Shown here in pieces: positions 1 through 11,411 of a DNA stretch of 64,000 nucleotides. The notes under the pieces were generated by a model, which was not told where the DNA came from, did no database searches, and was given only the letters and a program-made list of their open reading frames with translations. How positions within the stretch are numbered: position 1 is the stretch's first letter; the number at the start of each line of letters is the position of its first letter. Origin of the DNA: Carallia brachiata (Eukaryota > Streptophyta > Magnoliopsida > Malpighiales > Rhizophoraceae); contig JADCRB010000037.1 of NCBI GenBank assembly GCA_021464245.1, positions 4,613,858 through 4,677,857 of the forward strand. The letters are read 5' to 3'. A program made the translations under genes and the position numbers.

Positions 1-1912
1 TTGGGTAAACCAGCATTATTTGCCAGTATCCAAAGGCCATTTCACATTTTATGAGCAAACAGCTTGCTTCGACAACCATTAAAAGTTTATCAAGCAACAA
101 CAAAAGAAAGATTCAAAGAAAATTAAGACATTGGTGGACAAATCTTTTGGGGAACTGATTGTTAACGCCTCCTTAGAAATTCCAAGGAGAGATGTTCACC
201 GAAATATCTTTCAAGAAAACATAATATCATATGTAAGAAAAAATGGTGTTTTATGAAAATTCAAGATGTACCCAATATAAAAGTACAGACATAAAAAACA
301 GTGGCTGCTGTTGATTATGACACATCAAAACAGGGTTGGCTCTATGTGGAACGGTAACTCGGTAAGGGTTGTGAAGGAACGTAAACGAGAGAGAGATTGT
401 GAGAGCTTCAGTAATGGTAGGGTTGTATTTTTACAATTAGAGTTTTGGTTTTTTATGTATATATATATGGGGTAATCTTGTCTTTTTACAATTACCGTTA
501 GTATCTGACCCACAGCCCCGTGTTAATCATAAGATATTTTAAGTAATTTATGAAACGATGGTATGTAATTTATAATTAATTGTTGTTTATATGGTATAAA
601 ATGTAATTTACCTTGTTGCACACTTGATCTTAAGAAGCCGTTGCACACTTAACACTTTTGAAAATAATTGATACATGATTGGGCCCATATGGGCTACCCC
701 GAATCTGGCCACTCACTTATTTTGGCGGCTTGATACCCAAATGCTTAAACATGATGCAGCGCTTTCAAATAAGGCCCAAAAAGTCCAACACGATTGCTCC
801 AACGTGACCCATTTTTTTTTTTTTTTTTGGATCTTTGACGATATCAATATGGTGTTATGGGGTTGCCAATTTCATTGAAATACGTGCTTTAAATTCATAA
901 AAATCGCAAAAAGGCTTGGTTACCTAAATTGCTAAACAGTACTTTTTCAAATTGTATTTACGAAAAGATAAAAAAGAAATCCCACTTGACTAATTGCAGA
1001 GGATAATAAAATACAAAAATAATAACATCATCTCCCTCCACTTAATTTATTTTTCTTAGTAGCTTCATTAATAAAGGTAGACTTGTGAAAAGTGTTTTGC
1101 TGATTATGCACCATTGACGGCACTGAATACAAAAATGTGAGTAAAAGGACTATCAAGCTAACGTCATTATAATAGGAAAAGTATGGTGCGTAAACACCAT
1201 AAAAGTGAAGAGCAGAAAGTTAGAAATACCATTCACAAATTAAATGAGCTTTGACTAGATTTTCAGATAGTGGACTTAGATTAATTTTCTTTTCCAAATA
1301 ATAAGTATACTTATGTTAAATATTGAAATGTCTGTGTATACGCACATTTTTGTTTATGACTATAAATAAATACAATTTAAGTGTTTTCAATTTACACGTA
1401 CTTGAACTTGTCTAAATTTAAGTTGAACTCAAAAAAATTTGGATCCAATTTTATGAGCAAACCCATGTAAACTAAGACTCAATCTTTCAAGCCAATCAAT
1501 TTGACGCCCTCAACTAATTGTTACTTGGCTTTTATTGTTACTATCATGTTCCATTGCCATTAGGGAGTGCCACAAAATTTTCAATTTTTGGTGTAAATGC
1601 TTCCTTCTTTTCCTATTACGTTTGCTCTGTCCTTCAGTTCTCTTTATCCATGTATTTATGCGTGCGCTTTATAATAATTTATCTGAAAACTTCTCTTCTC
1701 CAACAATTATAATTGTCAAGGCCAAACATATAATATAGCACGATTATTTATACAGCACTCACAATGTCTACAGAAATACAAGAGTAAGACATCCTTGTAC
1801 GTAAAGGGATGTCTTGTTCACCACCACCAGATTGTACGATCATGACGGGCAAATACGATAAAAGAGCACAATCTCATAATGCTGCAAATTTGACCAAAAC
1901 AACCACATGGCA
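1..1912. other. Intergenic DNA, no gene seen
   Basis: AT-rich sequence with short T and A runs and only short reading frames of biased composition. A palindromic TGGGCCCA lies at 680-687, a motif common in plant promoters, but I see no coding sequence next to it on either strand. The right-hand end is the 3' flank of the germin-like gene. Confidence 0.6.
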
Positions 1913-2596
1913 TCAATATTCCTTGAACTTGTAATTACTTTTTGGGAAGAAACCTTTCCTCATCATTCCAATTTGCTTCGGATTTAATCCAAATGCTTTC
2001 TCCAGGAGCTTATCATTGATTCCAGACCCGAAAATTGCGGCTGGGATTTTTTGGCTTCCAGGATTTTGGCTATTGAAGCTTCCAAAAATTGTAGCAGCCT
2101 TGTCACCAACGTTCATTTGGAAGTGCACTAGGCCTCTGGGAAACACCATGACCTCACCTTGCTCAAGTACCCTGGCAAAGACTCGGTTACTTGAATCAAC
2201 AAAGCCTGAATACACACTTCCGTGCACCACATATGTGATCTCGGTTGCTCTTGGATGGAAATGTGGTGGATTAATTGCACCAACCTTTAAGTCACTTCTC
2301 ACAAATGACATGCCTAGTGTGTTAAGGCCAGGAAAGTTTGTTGGGTTTACGGGGATAGCTGCGAGGCCCGTGTCGGAGAAGTTTCCGGCAATTGTCACGC
2401 CGGAAAAGACGAAATCGTCGGTGGTTGCCTCGGAGGAATTTTTGCACTGGAGGATAGTGAACCCAGCGGCTTTTATGGGACCAGAATGTGGGCTTGGTAT
2501 GCAGAAGTCCTGAACGGGGTCTGGATCTGAGGCCAATGTCAAGAGGCATTGGAAGGAGAAAATAATAAGTAACGGAAGCTTCAATTTTGCGGACAT
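1913..2596 (-). CDS. Germin-like protein (secreted cupin)
   Basis: This is a single-exon gene of 227 aa, a normal length for germin-like proteins, which are secreted wall glycoproteins. Some members have superoxide dismutase or oxalate oxidase activity. Residues 1-22 form a hydrophobic signal peptide, and the predicted mature start SDPDPVQDFC is the classical germin N-terminus. Cys32 and Cys51 match the conserved disulfide. Cupin motif 1 is PPHFHPRATE, giving metal ligands His112, His114 and Glu119. Motif 2, GEVMVFPRGLVHFQMNVG, supplies His158, so all four Mn ligands are present. Possible N-glycosylation sites are Asn53 and Asn72. The ATG at 2594-2596 is the only start that keeps the signal peptide. 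Substrate and enzyme activity cannot be told from sequence. It stands alone, with no tandem copies in the window, although such genes often occur in arrays. Confidence 0.95.
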   Translation of the reverse strand: MSAKLKLPLLIIFSFQCLLTLASDPDPVQDFCIPSPHSGPIKAAGFTILQCKNSSEATTDDFVFSGVTIAGNFSDTGLAAIPVNPTNFPGLNTLGMSFVRSDLKVGAINPPHFHPRATEITYVVHGSVYSGFVDSSNRVFARVLEQGEVMVFPRGLVHFQMNVGDKAATIFGSFNSQNPGSQKIPAAIFGSGINDKLLEKAFGLNPKQIGMMRKGFFPKSNYKFKEY

Positions 2597-2650
2597 TTTC
2601 TTGATGCACTTTAATCTCTTAGCTATGGTCCCGTCGTGGACTTGTTTAGC

Positions 2651-2659
2651 TTTTTATAG
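2651..2659 (-). promoter_or_regulatory. TATA box of the germin-like gene
   Basis: Read on the minus strand this is CTATAAAAA, 55 bases upstream of the germin-like ATG. It would place the transcription start near 2620-2630 and give a leader of about 30 nt. The call rests on motif and position only. Confidence 0.6.
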
Positions 2660-2710
2660 TAGTTTCATAGTGGATGATGATTTGACGTGTTGACACTTGA
2701 TACTATGTAT

Positions 2711-2782
2711 TTGTATGTTTTTTTTTTTTTTTTTTTTATCGAAGAAAGAAGGCCTAAAGCCTAGAATAATGTAATTGTATGT
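2711..2782 (-). mobile_element. 5'-truncated retroelement insertion with target-site duplication
   Basis: The 8-bp direct repeat TTGTATGT occurs at 2711-2718 and 2775-2782. Between the copies lies a run of about 20 T followed by some 35 bp of unique sequence (ATCGAAGAAAGAAGGCC...). On the minus strand this is a short element tail followed by poly(A), as expected for a severely truncated LINE or SINE copy. The family is not identified. Confidence 0.5.
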
Positions 2783-5650
2783 CTTCAATTGATGATAACC
2801 AACAATTAGGGTATTTTTTTATTTTAAATCTCAATCAAAATTAATTAATAAAAATTTTTTTTTTTACATTGTGTTTGGGAAATATGTTAGGAAAAAAAGG
2901 TAAAGAGAATTGCAATTTCCCAAGAATTTTCCTCTATTTGATTTTCATTAGAAAAACCACGGGAAAGCACTATTAGTAAAAAGAAAACGTGACACAATAT
3001 AGTGCTAGAATCCAATTAAAACTTTTTTTATAAAAAAGCAAAATATATAAAAGCAAAATTACCAAAATAACCCTACATTTATTAATTTTAAATCATTACT
3101 AAATTACATGTAAGGGTAATTTTGTAATTTTATTATTTTTAATTATTTTTTCTCAAATTTTCTCATCCATACAAATAACAAATTCTTAATTTTTTTTTCT
3201 TTCTAACAACTTTCTTTTTTTACAATTTTGTTACAAAATATACAACTTTCTCACTAAAACCTCACAATTCAAATAAAAAAATATTATTTTCACCAAATGA
3301 ATAATATTCTACACGCAAGTTTCAAAATCATTTCTCTCAACACATAGAGTTTGTCTTTTTCTAAAAAGCACATGATTACATTTGAATGGTATTTCATTGC
3401 AATAATAAAGAGACGGTATATAACCAAATATTGGCTAAGGCATTGGTGGCAAGACCCCCTGTAAGTCTCTCTAAATTTTTGTTTAGTTACATTTTCTAGG
3501 ACATGACAATACGTTTTTTTTTTTACAATTTACATCGTGATTACGACAAGATTTTACCATATTTTGAAACTGAATTCCGGATTCGAGACACAGTATATAC
3601 TATGCCAAGATTCTCATTGGTAGTGCCATTTAACACATCATCATTAATCCCAGTTCCTAGAGACTATAAATTGAGGTTAACGATGATTAAACCATGTAGC
3701 TTACGGCGGCGACAAATAGAGAGCACCATGATTAAACTTTGTTCTTTGATGCGCTCCGCGTGGCATGATCACGCTTATCTTTAATTAATTTGCATTAGGC
3801 TATGGGTTCATTTATGCCGGAGTCAAATGCTGACCGGTCAATAATGTGATGCATATTTATTTTATGGCTCCATCACCTTCGTTTATTTTAAAGAATATTA
3901 AAATAATTACATAATTTATTTAATAATATTTAATAATTTATTTATTATTTTTTAATAAATTTAATAATCTAATAATATATAACACTTTAATCATATTCAA
4001 AGATTTCACTGCATATTTTTTCTTTATTTTATATACGCTTTGCTTCCCGGTGAAGCCAAAAGGAATGTTTGTGAGTATTATGATTGCTTCCACTTAGTGG
4101 CAACGCAATTATTTCATATTTGAATGATGCAGAGAAAAGAAAGTGCAAATCACCAAAAAAAAAAAAAACAGTGTTGATCATAGTCATACAGAAGAATATC
4201 ATTAGTTATTATGTTCTTTTTGTAGAGATTAGCACGGTGTAGGTATCTAAAGAAATACTAAAGTCTCTCAGGAAAGTTAGAACTTAGTGCAAATACTTCA
4301 AATGATTTTTTTTTAAAAAAAATTAAATTTTAATATGTGAAATTCATACGTTATGTAATTATCGTCGTATCTCTATCTATATTTATCCAACGACACATCT
4401 TTTCCACTTTTCTTGTATCTTGATCCTTCGTCGCTACCTTTTGATGTAGTATTCTAGTAACAATCTGGTATACTTTTTCTATTTACGGTTTAGATTCGAG
4501 TTTTGGTAGCAGTGTTTGAAAGTTTTGACTTCCGAATTTATCCAGTTTGATTGTTAATTATACGTTACTGGTTTTAAACTCAGGAATCACTTTATTCTAC
4601 TTAAGAAAAATCTTTTCAGATTCAATAGTACTCAAGTAATAAGCTACTTTTTATGAGTTAAATTAAATAAAATATACAAATGAGAGTTATTCTGATTTTA
4701 CTCGGTAAATTTGATAATTAACATAGTTATAATGAATTTTTTTCGTGTTCAAGAAAAAATATGTGTCTTTCGCCGCTTTTGTTAAATCATTAATTGGTAA
4801 GAGTGCATTTTTCTTCATTTTCAGCATCCTTAATCGTAGGGCCATATTGGCAACATTACATTTTGATGCATATACCATAGTCGTTCATATTTCATGGCTC
4901 CTGCGCATGCCCACGGTATTGTATCAATCAGTGCCACATTCCATGTAGAATTCAGCAGCACTTGACTCAAAAAGTTGGAGCTCTTGGAAGTTGGATCCAA
5001 TGCCCCATTATTAGGAACAATTGTCACAAAGAAAAAACAAAAAACACTTAATGGTACTCATTTTTTAAAAAAAAATTTAAAAATTTATTGAATTATGAAT
5101 TACATAATAAATATAATTTTTTTATACTTATAAATTTCATATTATTATTTTAACAATTAAAACTTAAAGCTTTTAAATTAAAATTTATCGCATATGTTAC
5201 CATATTTATTGCATACGACATATTCTTGTGCAAAAAATTTTAAATTTTTAAAAAAATATTATTATTATTAATTTTTATAAGGGAGGCCGAAAGAGAGGAG
5301 GGAAAACAAAAAAGAACTCACAAAACTCGAATTCACGCCGTTTCTCTCTAGTTTCCCTCTGTTCCTCCATATAGTTGGACCCGTTTGCATTAGTAATAGT
5401 GGGCCTCGCCCCCGCTCAAAAATAAAATATATATACGAACGAAAGCTGGGCTGCAGAAGCCGACAGTCGGGTCCAATGACAACAGACCTGGGTTGGCATC
5501 CAATGATCCAAAGGAAGCCATTGCTTGGGGATTTGGGCCTTTCGCATTATTTGATATATAAGCTTAGGAATCGAAACTGGATTTTGTAAATAGTTACCGT
5601 TGGCTTCAAATCGTTCTCTAAACTCCGTTTATATAAAATGTTCAGTTCAA
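2783..5650. other. AT-rich intergenic DNA
   Basis: Long A/T runs and low-complexity tracts, especially 3000-3260, 3890-4020 and 5040-5280. The frame at 3503-3784 has no recognisable domain and unusual composition. No gene, RNA gene or complete mobile element was recognised. Confidence 0.5.
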
Positions 5651-5653
5651 GTA

Positions 5654-5693
5654 GTTATTAATTTTTTTTTTTTTTGAGAACGTTATTAATTTT
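5654..5693 (-). mobile_element. Micro retro-insertion (poly-T plus GAGAAC) with target-site duplication
   Basis: GTTATTAATTTT is present at 5654-5665 and again at 5682-5693. The intervening bases are a T run ending in GAGAAC. The same T-run plus GAGAA junction recurs near 27500, 39588 and 61651, so this looks like a copy truncated almost to its tail. Because the T run merges with the repeat, the exact border is uncertain. Confidence 0.4.
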
Positions 5694-6500
5694 ATTAATT
5701 AAGGGTGTTGTAGTTGATAGTTCAACTTTTACCACATTGCTTTCTCTTTTTTTTTTTATTATACGAATTTAACTTTCTCTCAAGATAAATAAAATAAAAT
5801 AAAATTAAATGTAAATTGTTCCTAAGAATATGAAAAGCAGAAAAGAGAGAAGTCTAGTTAAAGAACTGCGTCGACGCATCATAATCCTAAATAACATAAA
5901 TAAATCCTTCTATGAAAGGACTATAGTTGTGTCATTAAGTTTGTAGATTTTATCAATTGAGTTTAGTTATCCATTTTTTTCTTTTTTTTTTCAAATACGA
6001 CAAAATGGTAATTAAGTACGGCAACCACTTTAAAAATTAGAATATTAAAAATGTTTCACCCGCAACAAATGCTTTCCTCAAACTTTGAGTTGCTGCACAT
6101 TAACATGTAAATTTATTTAGAGTCAACTTATTTATTAACTGAATAAATATGAACTTTTTTAACTGTTATATTCGTAATAAGATTTCTCTGCAAATCGGCA
6201 AAATGCACGGTATCCAATTTCGATTCGTTCGGACAAAAATTTTCGATGCACTTTCCTCCTGATGCTCGATTTCCAGGGAAGAGGAAGACGGCCCCTTACA
6301 AATACAACACTCACCGCAACCCGCATATTGGACCTCGCCGATTATTCTGATCAGAATTATATGGCTAATTTGAAAGTTGTGTTTGAGCGTTTCTATCAAA
6401 ATTGAGCGTCAATCTGTGCGGCAGACATTCATGATTCGCTCCGCAACAAGAAAAAAGGAAATGAGACTGGCCGCAAGCAAGAATTTCTCCTAAAACAATC
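5694..6500. other. Intergenic DNA
   Basis: The left part is AT-rich. Around 6200-6500 the sequence becomes more GC-balanced, with overlapping short frames on both strands, none of which I recognise. It may be distal promoter DNA of the ABI5 gene. Confidence 0.35.
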
Positions 6501-6506
6501 GGATGT

Positions 6507-6578
6507 ACACGTGTTGGCACAGGCGATGCTACAACGAGCATGCGCGAGCGTGGACATGCCACTTGTAGAATACGTGTC
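6507..6578. promoter_or_regulatory. G-box/ABRE pair, possible distal ABI5 promoter
   Basis: A palindromic ACACGTGT containing the G-box CACGTG lies at 6507-6514, and TACGTGTC, an ABRE-type core, lies at 6571-6578. ABREs are bound by ABI5/ABF bZIP proteins and by HY5. They are 2.7-2.8 kb before the ABI5 ATG. They matter to ABI5 only if transcription starts near 6.7 kb with a long 5'-UTR intron. A possible donor CCAG/GTCAAA near 6974 and a possible acceptor TTGCAG at 9247-9252 would allow that, but this is unproven. Confidence 0.3.
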
Positions 6579-6719
6579 AAGAGCCTGGGCCCCAAGCTCC
6601 AGTCAGGGACAGACTCGACATTTTAAATTTTTTGTGGGGGTTGATAAATATCGACTTTTGTACGCTGAAATTGGGCCCCACAACATGGGCCGCAGCACAA
6701 AATTTGGCTGCTCGTGAAT

Positions 6720-8580
6720 CGCAGGGCCGCAGGGGTTTTAGCTAGAATCTTGCAAACTGGTTAATTAATGACAACAAACAAACTACCTGGCTCAAAGCCT
6801 GTCTAGGTTTCCCTCTCATCTTCAAGATTAATGCCATACAAATTACACCAAGCTTTTAGATTTGTTGTCTGTTTTGTGGCGAGTTGAGATGTTGGGGAGA
6901 CACCCATCTGCTGTTTTGCCTACTCAGTTGATTTCTGCTTTCTGTTGATTCTGAGATTATTGGAATTCGACCAGGTCAAACTCTTCACTTTCTTCTGCAT
7001 TTCCTTCCATTGTTGAGCTGTTGATTTGGTAGTTGCACACGGTTCAATTCAGATTTACTTGTTATGTTTGATATTCTGAGATTTGTTCTTCTGATACTTC
7101 GTCAAGGGGGGTAGCAAAGACATATCTCGAGCCCCGCAGTGCTTGTGTTAATCAAGATGTAATCTTTGAACGCAGAATCTCAACGTACGTTCTGAGTTCT
7201 AATTAATGTGCAAAAGTTGGTCTCTTAGGAGGGTCTAAGTCCTAAGAAGAGGAGGGTGAGGGTGTGGATTCGAAAACCCAAAAGCCATGAGGCAAACACC
7301 TCGCGCCACTTGGCTAAGCTGGAGATATTCTATTTTGACTGTAATTTCACTGGTTAATTAAAAATATGGACTTGATTAGCTTGACCCCCCCAAAAAAAAT
7401 AATTTATTCTTTTGTTTAATAGATAAGGGACACTGATAGCTTTACCCAAAGAGGAAAGGTTGTTTGGCTTTTTCCTCCCAGCCCCCACCCACCAACTATG
7501 TATGCCTATTTATGGAAATACTACTTTACTTCTGATCATACGTTTCCCGTGAGGTCGTTTCTGTGACTGAAAAAAAAAAGGGGTGTTTGCTTAATAGAGC
7601 GTTTGTTTCATTTAATCTGCCATATTTGTAAGCACTTGAAAGATATTTATTATCTTCTTTAAATACAGTTTAATTCTCATATTCTTATGTTAATTGGGGA
7701 TTAATTAATCAAGCCCTTTGCTTTCACTAATTTTGTTCTTTTCTAGTATGGAATCGCTTTCACTAATCAATATTTGACCGCGGGGTATGGTTGTTCACGT
7801 CCATATGGTGTAGAGACAAATGGTATTTGTAGTAAGCTTGATGAAAGGGCTCAAAGTCAGGTCTAAAAGATGAATATCGGACTGAACAAAGTCATCTTCT
7901 GTTATTGATTGGTCTATTATCACTCAGTTTGTCATCTTATTGCCTGGGACAGAGTTTGCTTAGTCCTACATATTATACATGTATGTGGAGGAGGCTTACT
8001 TGAGTCTTCAGCTTATGTATCTGGACAATTTGCGCAGGCGTTCAATGACATATGTTATATTCCTCACTTCCCCTCCAATAAGAGAAGAAACTATACGGCT
8101 AGGCGTAGACACTTATTTTTTTATGGTTTGCTGGTAGTCCAGCGATAAGGAGGAGGGAAGGTAAGCAGGAGGAGGGAAGGTAAGCGCCAAGTCTAGAGTT
8201 TGAGTTAAACTCAGTGCTTAGATGTAGACTATTAATGAGTAAATTTTACTCTCTCCTTTTCCGTTTTGATGAATTATGAGACGAATCTCCTTGAAATCCG
8301 GATGGACCAAAGCTGTTTTGTGGGTATTTCCATTGATTTTGGTGGTTGGGATCGCTTGCCATTTTTTTTTTATAGAAACTCAAGAAAATCTGGTTTTCAA
8401 CATATGGAATTTATTATTTATTATTTATTTTATGGATTAAGATTGAAATTTTGGTTAAAAGAAATATTATCATAATTTTTAAAAATAGTGTACGGTAATT
8501 GAAAAAATTGGATTACATTCAATATACTAAATTACAATGACAAGAGGAATACGTCCAATATACTAAATAAACTATAAGGT
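6720..8580. other. Upstream region of ABI5; possible 5'-UTR exon and intron
   Basis: No protein-coding exon was recognised. Sequence at about 6760-6974 is pyrimidine-rich and unlike the AT-rich flanks, and ends in a plausible splice donor, so it could be a non-coding first exon. The stretch also holds a SINE-like element at about 7200-7325 and a near-duplicate purine-rich tract (GGAGGAGGGAAGGTAAGC, twice) near 8148-8186. Confidence 0.3.
7200..7325 (-). mobile_element. tRNA-derived SINE-like element
   Basis: On the minus strand TAGCCAAGTGG (plus positions 7306-7316) is a perfect match to the RNA polymerase III A box (TRGCNNAGTGG). About 30 bases further is GGTTTTCGAATCC (7266-7278), a B box with two extra T. 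The flanks do not pair into an acceptor stem, so this is a SINE head rather than a tRNA gene. The 3' end was not defined. Confidence 0.5.
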
Positions 8581-8587
8581 GTCCTGT

Positions 8588-8635
8588 GGCACTTATCTTT
8601 TTTTTTTTGTTTGACGGAACCTTGGGCACTTATCT
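8588..8635 (-). mobile_element. Micro retro-insertion with 11-bp target-site duplication
   Basis: GGCACTTATCT occurs at 8588-8598 and 8625-8635, a perfect 11-bp direct repeat. Between them is a T run followed by GTTTGACGGAACCTTG. This is the structure of a truncated poly(A) retro-insertion in minus orientation. The source element is not identified. Confidence 0.55.
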
Positions 8636-8728
8636 CAACTGAACATCATGGGGTCTATGGTTTGGTGGCTGTCCCTCCATCACCATCAGTAGATGACTAC
8701 TAAGTAACCCATATCTTGCTTCTTGACA

Positions 8729-8768
8729 CATGCATGTCTCTGTCTTGTTCTTTTATCATGTGCATGCA
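8729..8768. promoter_or_regulatory. RY elements upstream of ABI5
   Basis: CATGCATG at 8729-8736 and CATGCA at 8763-8768 are RY motifs, bound by the seed B3 regulators ABI3, FUS3 and LEC2. They lie 547-586 bp before the ABI5 ATG. ABI5 is known to be seed-expressed and dependent on ABI3, so the motifs fit the gene, but binding here is inference. Confidence 0.45.
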
Positions 8769-9314
8769 AATTATCTTTTATTATTATTGTTAATCCTTTT
8801 TATTTTTTGAATTTGAATTTTTGTTGTCTGAAGTTTATTATATCGCGAACTATATAATTAAGTAATTCTTCTATTCTCCAAAATTTCACACTGTTTACAA
8901 AATTAAAACTTTTAAGATCTCTAGAAATAGAGGTGTCAAAGTTTCTAATTACTGCTTCTAAAAAAGAGAAGAAAAATTTTAACTACTGGGTTGTCTGGTA
9001 CGCAATTTTAACTTTGTGTATGGCCTTGAAGGTTGAAGGCTTGAACAAATTTCGGATCTCTCCAATGAGAAAACACGTACATCTCCTCTCTGATTGGAAA
9101 GAAACAGACCCATTTCAGAATTTCCGTTAGACGTCAAATCAAATCAAATCAAATCCACAGTTTTCTTTGATTGGGAGCATGTTGCTATCTATCTTTGTAC
9201 TTTGATTGCAACTTTTCGGGGTCCACTTGAGAAATTCAACCAACACTTGCAGAAAACCAAATCCAAAGGAAGGAAAAACAGAACAGAATAGAAAAGGAAA
9301 AAAAAAAGGAAGCG

Positions 9315-11411
9315 ATGGAACTGGCAACAAATTCAGAAATGGTATCGCCAGGAGCGGAGGAATCTCCATTGCAATCTGAGCAACAGGCCAGAACGCAGTC
9401 GTCATTGGGCAGACAGTCCTCTATCTACTCCCTAACTCTTGACGAGTTTCAGCATACTCTCTGGGAGAGCGGCAAGAACTTCGGGTCTATGAACATGGAC
9501 GAGTTCCTCACCAGCATCTGGAATGCCGAGGAGAGCCAACAAGCCGCAGCAGCCACCAACACTGACGGCACAGCTCAATTCAAAGGAAACAATGGGAGCC
9601 AAGCTTTGAATGATGCTCCTGGTGAGCATAGAAGCATATCCAGGCAACCCAGTTTGCCTAGACACGGATCGATTACTTTGCCAGCGCCCTTGTGTAGGAA
9701 AACTGTGGATGAAGTTTGGTCTGAGATACACAAAGGGCAGCAGCAGCAGCAGAATAATGGTGGCACTGGGATGGAGAATTTAGATTGGGGTCCTCGGCAG
9801 CAGCCCACCTTCGGGGAGATGACCCTGGAGGATTTCCTCATTAAGGCAGGAATAGTAAGGGAACAGATTAATATGACAGCACCACTTCCGCAACAACTTT
9901 ATGGGATGTGCCAAAGTAGCAATGGTACCTCTGCTCTTGCTGCAGGCTTTGCTTCTAGGCCTATGCCGGGGATGCCCACCGGTAGCGGTGGTTCTGCTGT
10001 TTGTTACCAGGCAATGCCGCAGACTGCTGGGAACGTGGGGGCATCATCAGCGAGAAATGGTGGATACCCTCCTCCAGCATCGAGACCACCACCAGTAGCT
10101 GTTTATGGGGCTAGAGTGGGGAATGGCAGTGGATATGGACCCGGTCAGGCAATGGGAGTGGTGGGGCCATTGAGTCCAGTTTCCTCAGATGGGACGGTTG
10201 CCAACGTTGACAATGTTGCCAATCAGTATGGGATAGATATTAGTGGTTTGAGGGGGCGGAAGAGGATTATTGATGGACCAGTTGAGAAGGTGGTGGAACG
10301 GAGGCAACGGAGGATGATCAAGAACAGGGAATCAGCTGCTAGGTCTAGAGCTAGAAAACAGGTAAATTCTATTACCGGTATGCTTATCTCATAGATGGAC
10401 GGATCAATTTCCATTTTATCTAATGTCCTTGAATTTGTCATTGGTACAAATTTGGTGCATAAGTGCTGCTCCAAAAGATGTATTTAATTGCACTAGTGCA
10501 AGTATCGCTATCTTCAAGAAGGTTGAGATTAATTTCATCAAGGGATTTTGATTAGTAACAGCTGAATCAGGAATGAAATGGGGACCTGCCTCCGCTGCAT
10601 ATCTGAAAGTACCACAGTTGGAGCATCGAAAATGCGGACTTCTTAATAGGCAATCAGTTGTCTTGCAACCGGAGAATTGGATTAGAAACCAAGTGTCAAA
10701 GCAAAGCATAAAACATGTACAGAAGGGTTGAAATCTTAATGATTTCAACATGTGAAGCAACTGATGATGTTACTTCCTCAACCTAATTTCCATAACACAG
10801 TTTTTTATTGGGTTTTACAGGCATACACAGTTGAACTCGAAGCAGAATTGGACCAACTAAAAGAAGAGAATAAGCAGCTCAAGCATGCTCTGGTAGATCA
10901 TTGTTTCTGGTCATATCTAATTTGCTTTTCTACCGATGATGTCCATTGTTGTTGGTGAGTAACTGAAGTTAGTCCTGCTTTCTCCTTGAACAGGCGGAGC
11001 TTGAGAGGGAAAGAAGGGAACAGGTAATCGATAATCATTATAGTATGGTTCAATCCTTATTAAACTGGTTCACTATCTAAGAAGAGCGTAGAACTCTGTC
11101 CTTTAAATTGCAGTTTTAGTTTTACAGGTAAGGCTTCAGCAGTCATGCCTTGAGGTCATGTAGAATTCCAGTTGGCTAGCTCTAGTTGTGGACTCGTGGA
11201 ACAATCTTTGTTTAGCTGTTTCGAATTTTTGATGCATAAGCAGACTATTTGGAGTTCATTGTTTTTCATGCTTGCTGTTGTTCATTGATTCAAATCTTGC
11301 ACGTTTTAAATGCAGTACCGTGAGGAACTAAGTATGAAAGATCAGACCAAACCTACGGGAGCCAAAGAGAGATTTAAGGTGATGAGGAGGAACTTGAGTT
11401 GCCCCTTATAA
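9315..11411 (+). CDS. ABI5: ABI5, group A bZIP transcription factor of ABA signalling
   Basis: Exons 9315-10361, 10821-10892, 10994-11023 (30 nt) and 11316-11411 join in frame to 414 aa. ABI5 acts in the nucleus, binding ABRE (ACGT-core) sites in seeds to enforce ABA-dependent arrest. Conserved blocks are LGRQSSIYSLTLDEF (31-45), FGSMNMDEFLTSIWNAEE (56-73), LPRHGSITLPAPLCRKTVDEVW (114-135) and PTFGEMTLEDFLIKAG (164-179). The basic region is 326-349, with Asn337 and Arg345 in the N-x7-R spacing. Zipper leucines are 355, 362, 369 and 376. The C-terminus ends RRNLSCPL, matching the ABI5-type SCPL ending rather than the ABF-type end, which separates it from AREB3/ABF paralogues. Neighbours ISCA and FTSZ2 repeat the Arabidopsis ABI5 order. 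RxxS phosphosites Ser36 and Ser119 are kept. CAG repeats encode a Gln run at 142-146. Confidence 0.95.

Noticed and set aside
2016..2513. 165-codon plus-strand frame
   Set aside because: It is the antisense shadow of the germin-like gene, which has complete family motifs on the minus strand.
3503..3784. 93-codon frame
   Set aside because: No domain, no promoter-like context, odd composition; chance frame in intergenic DNA.
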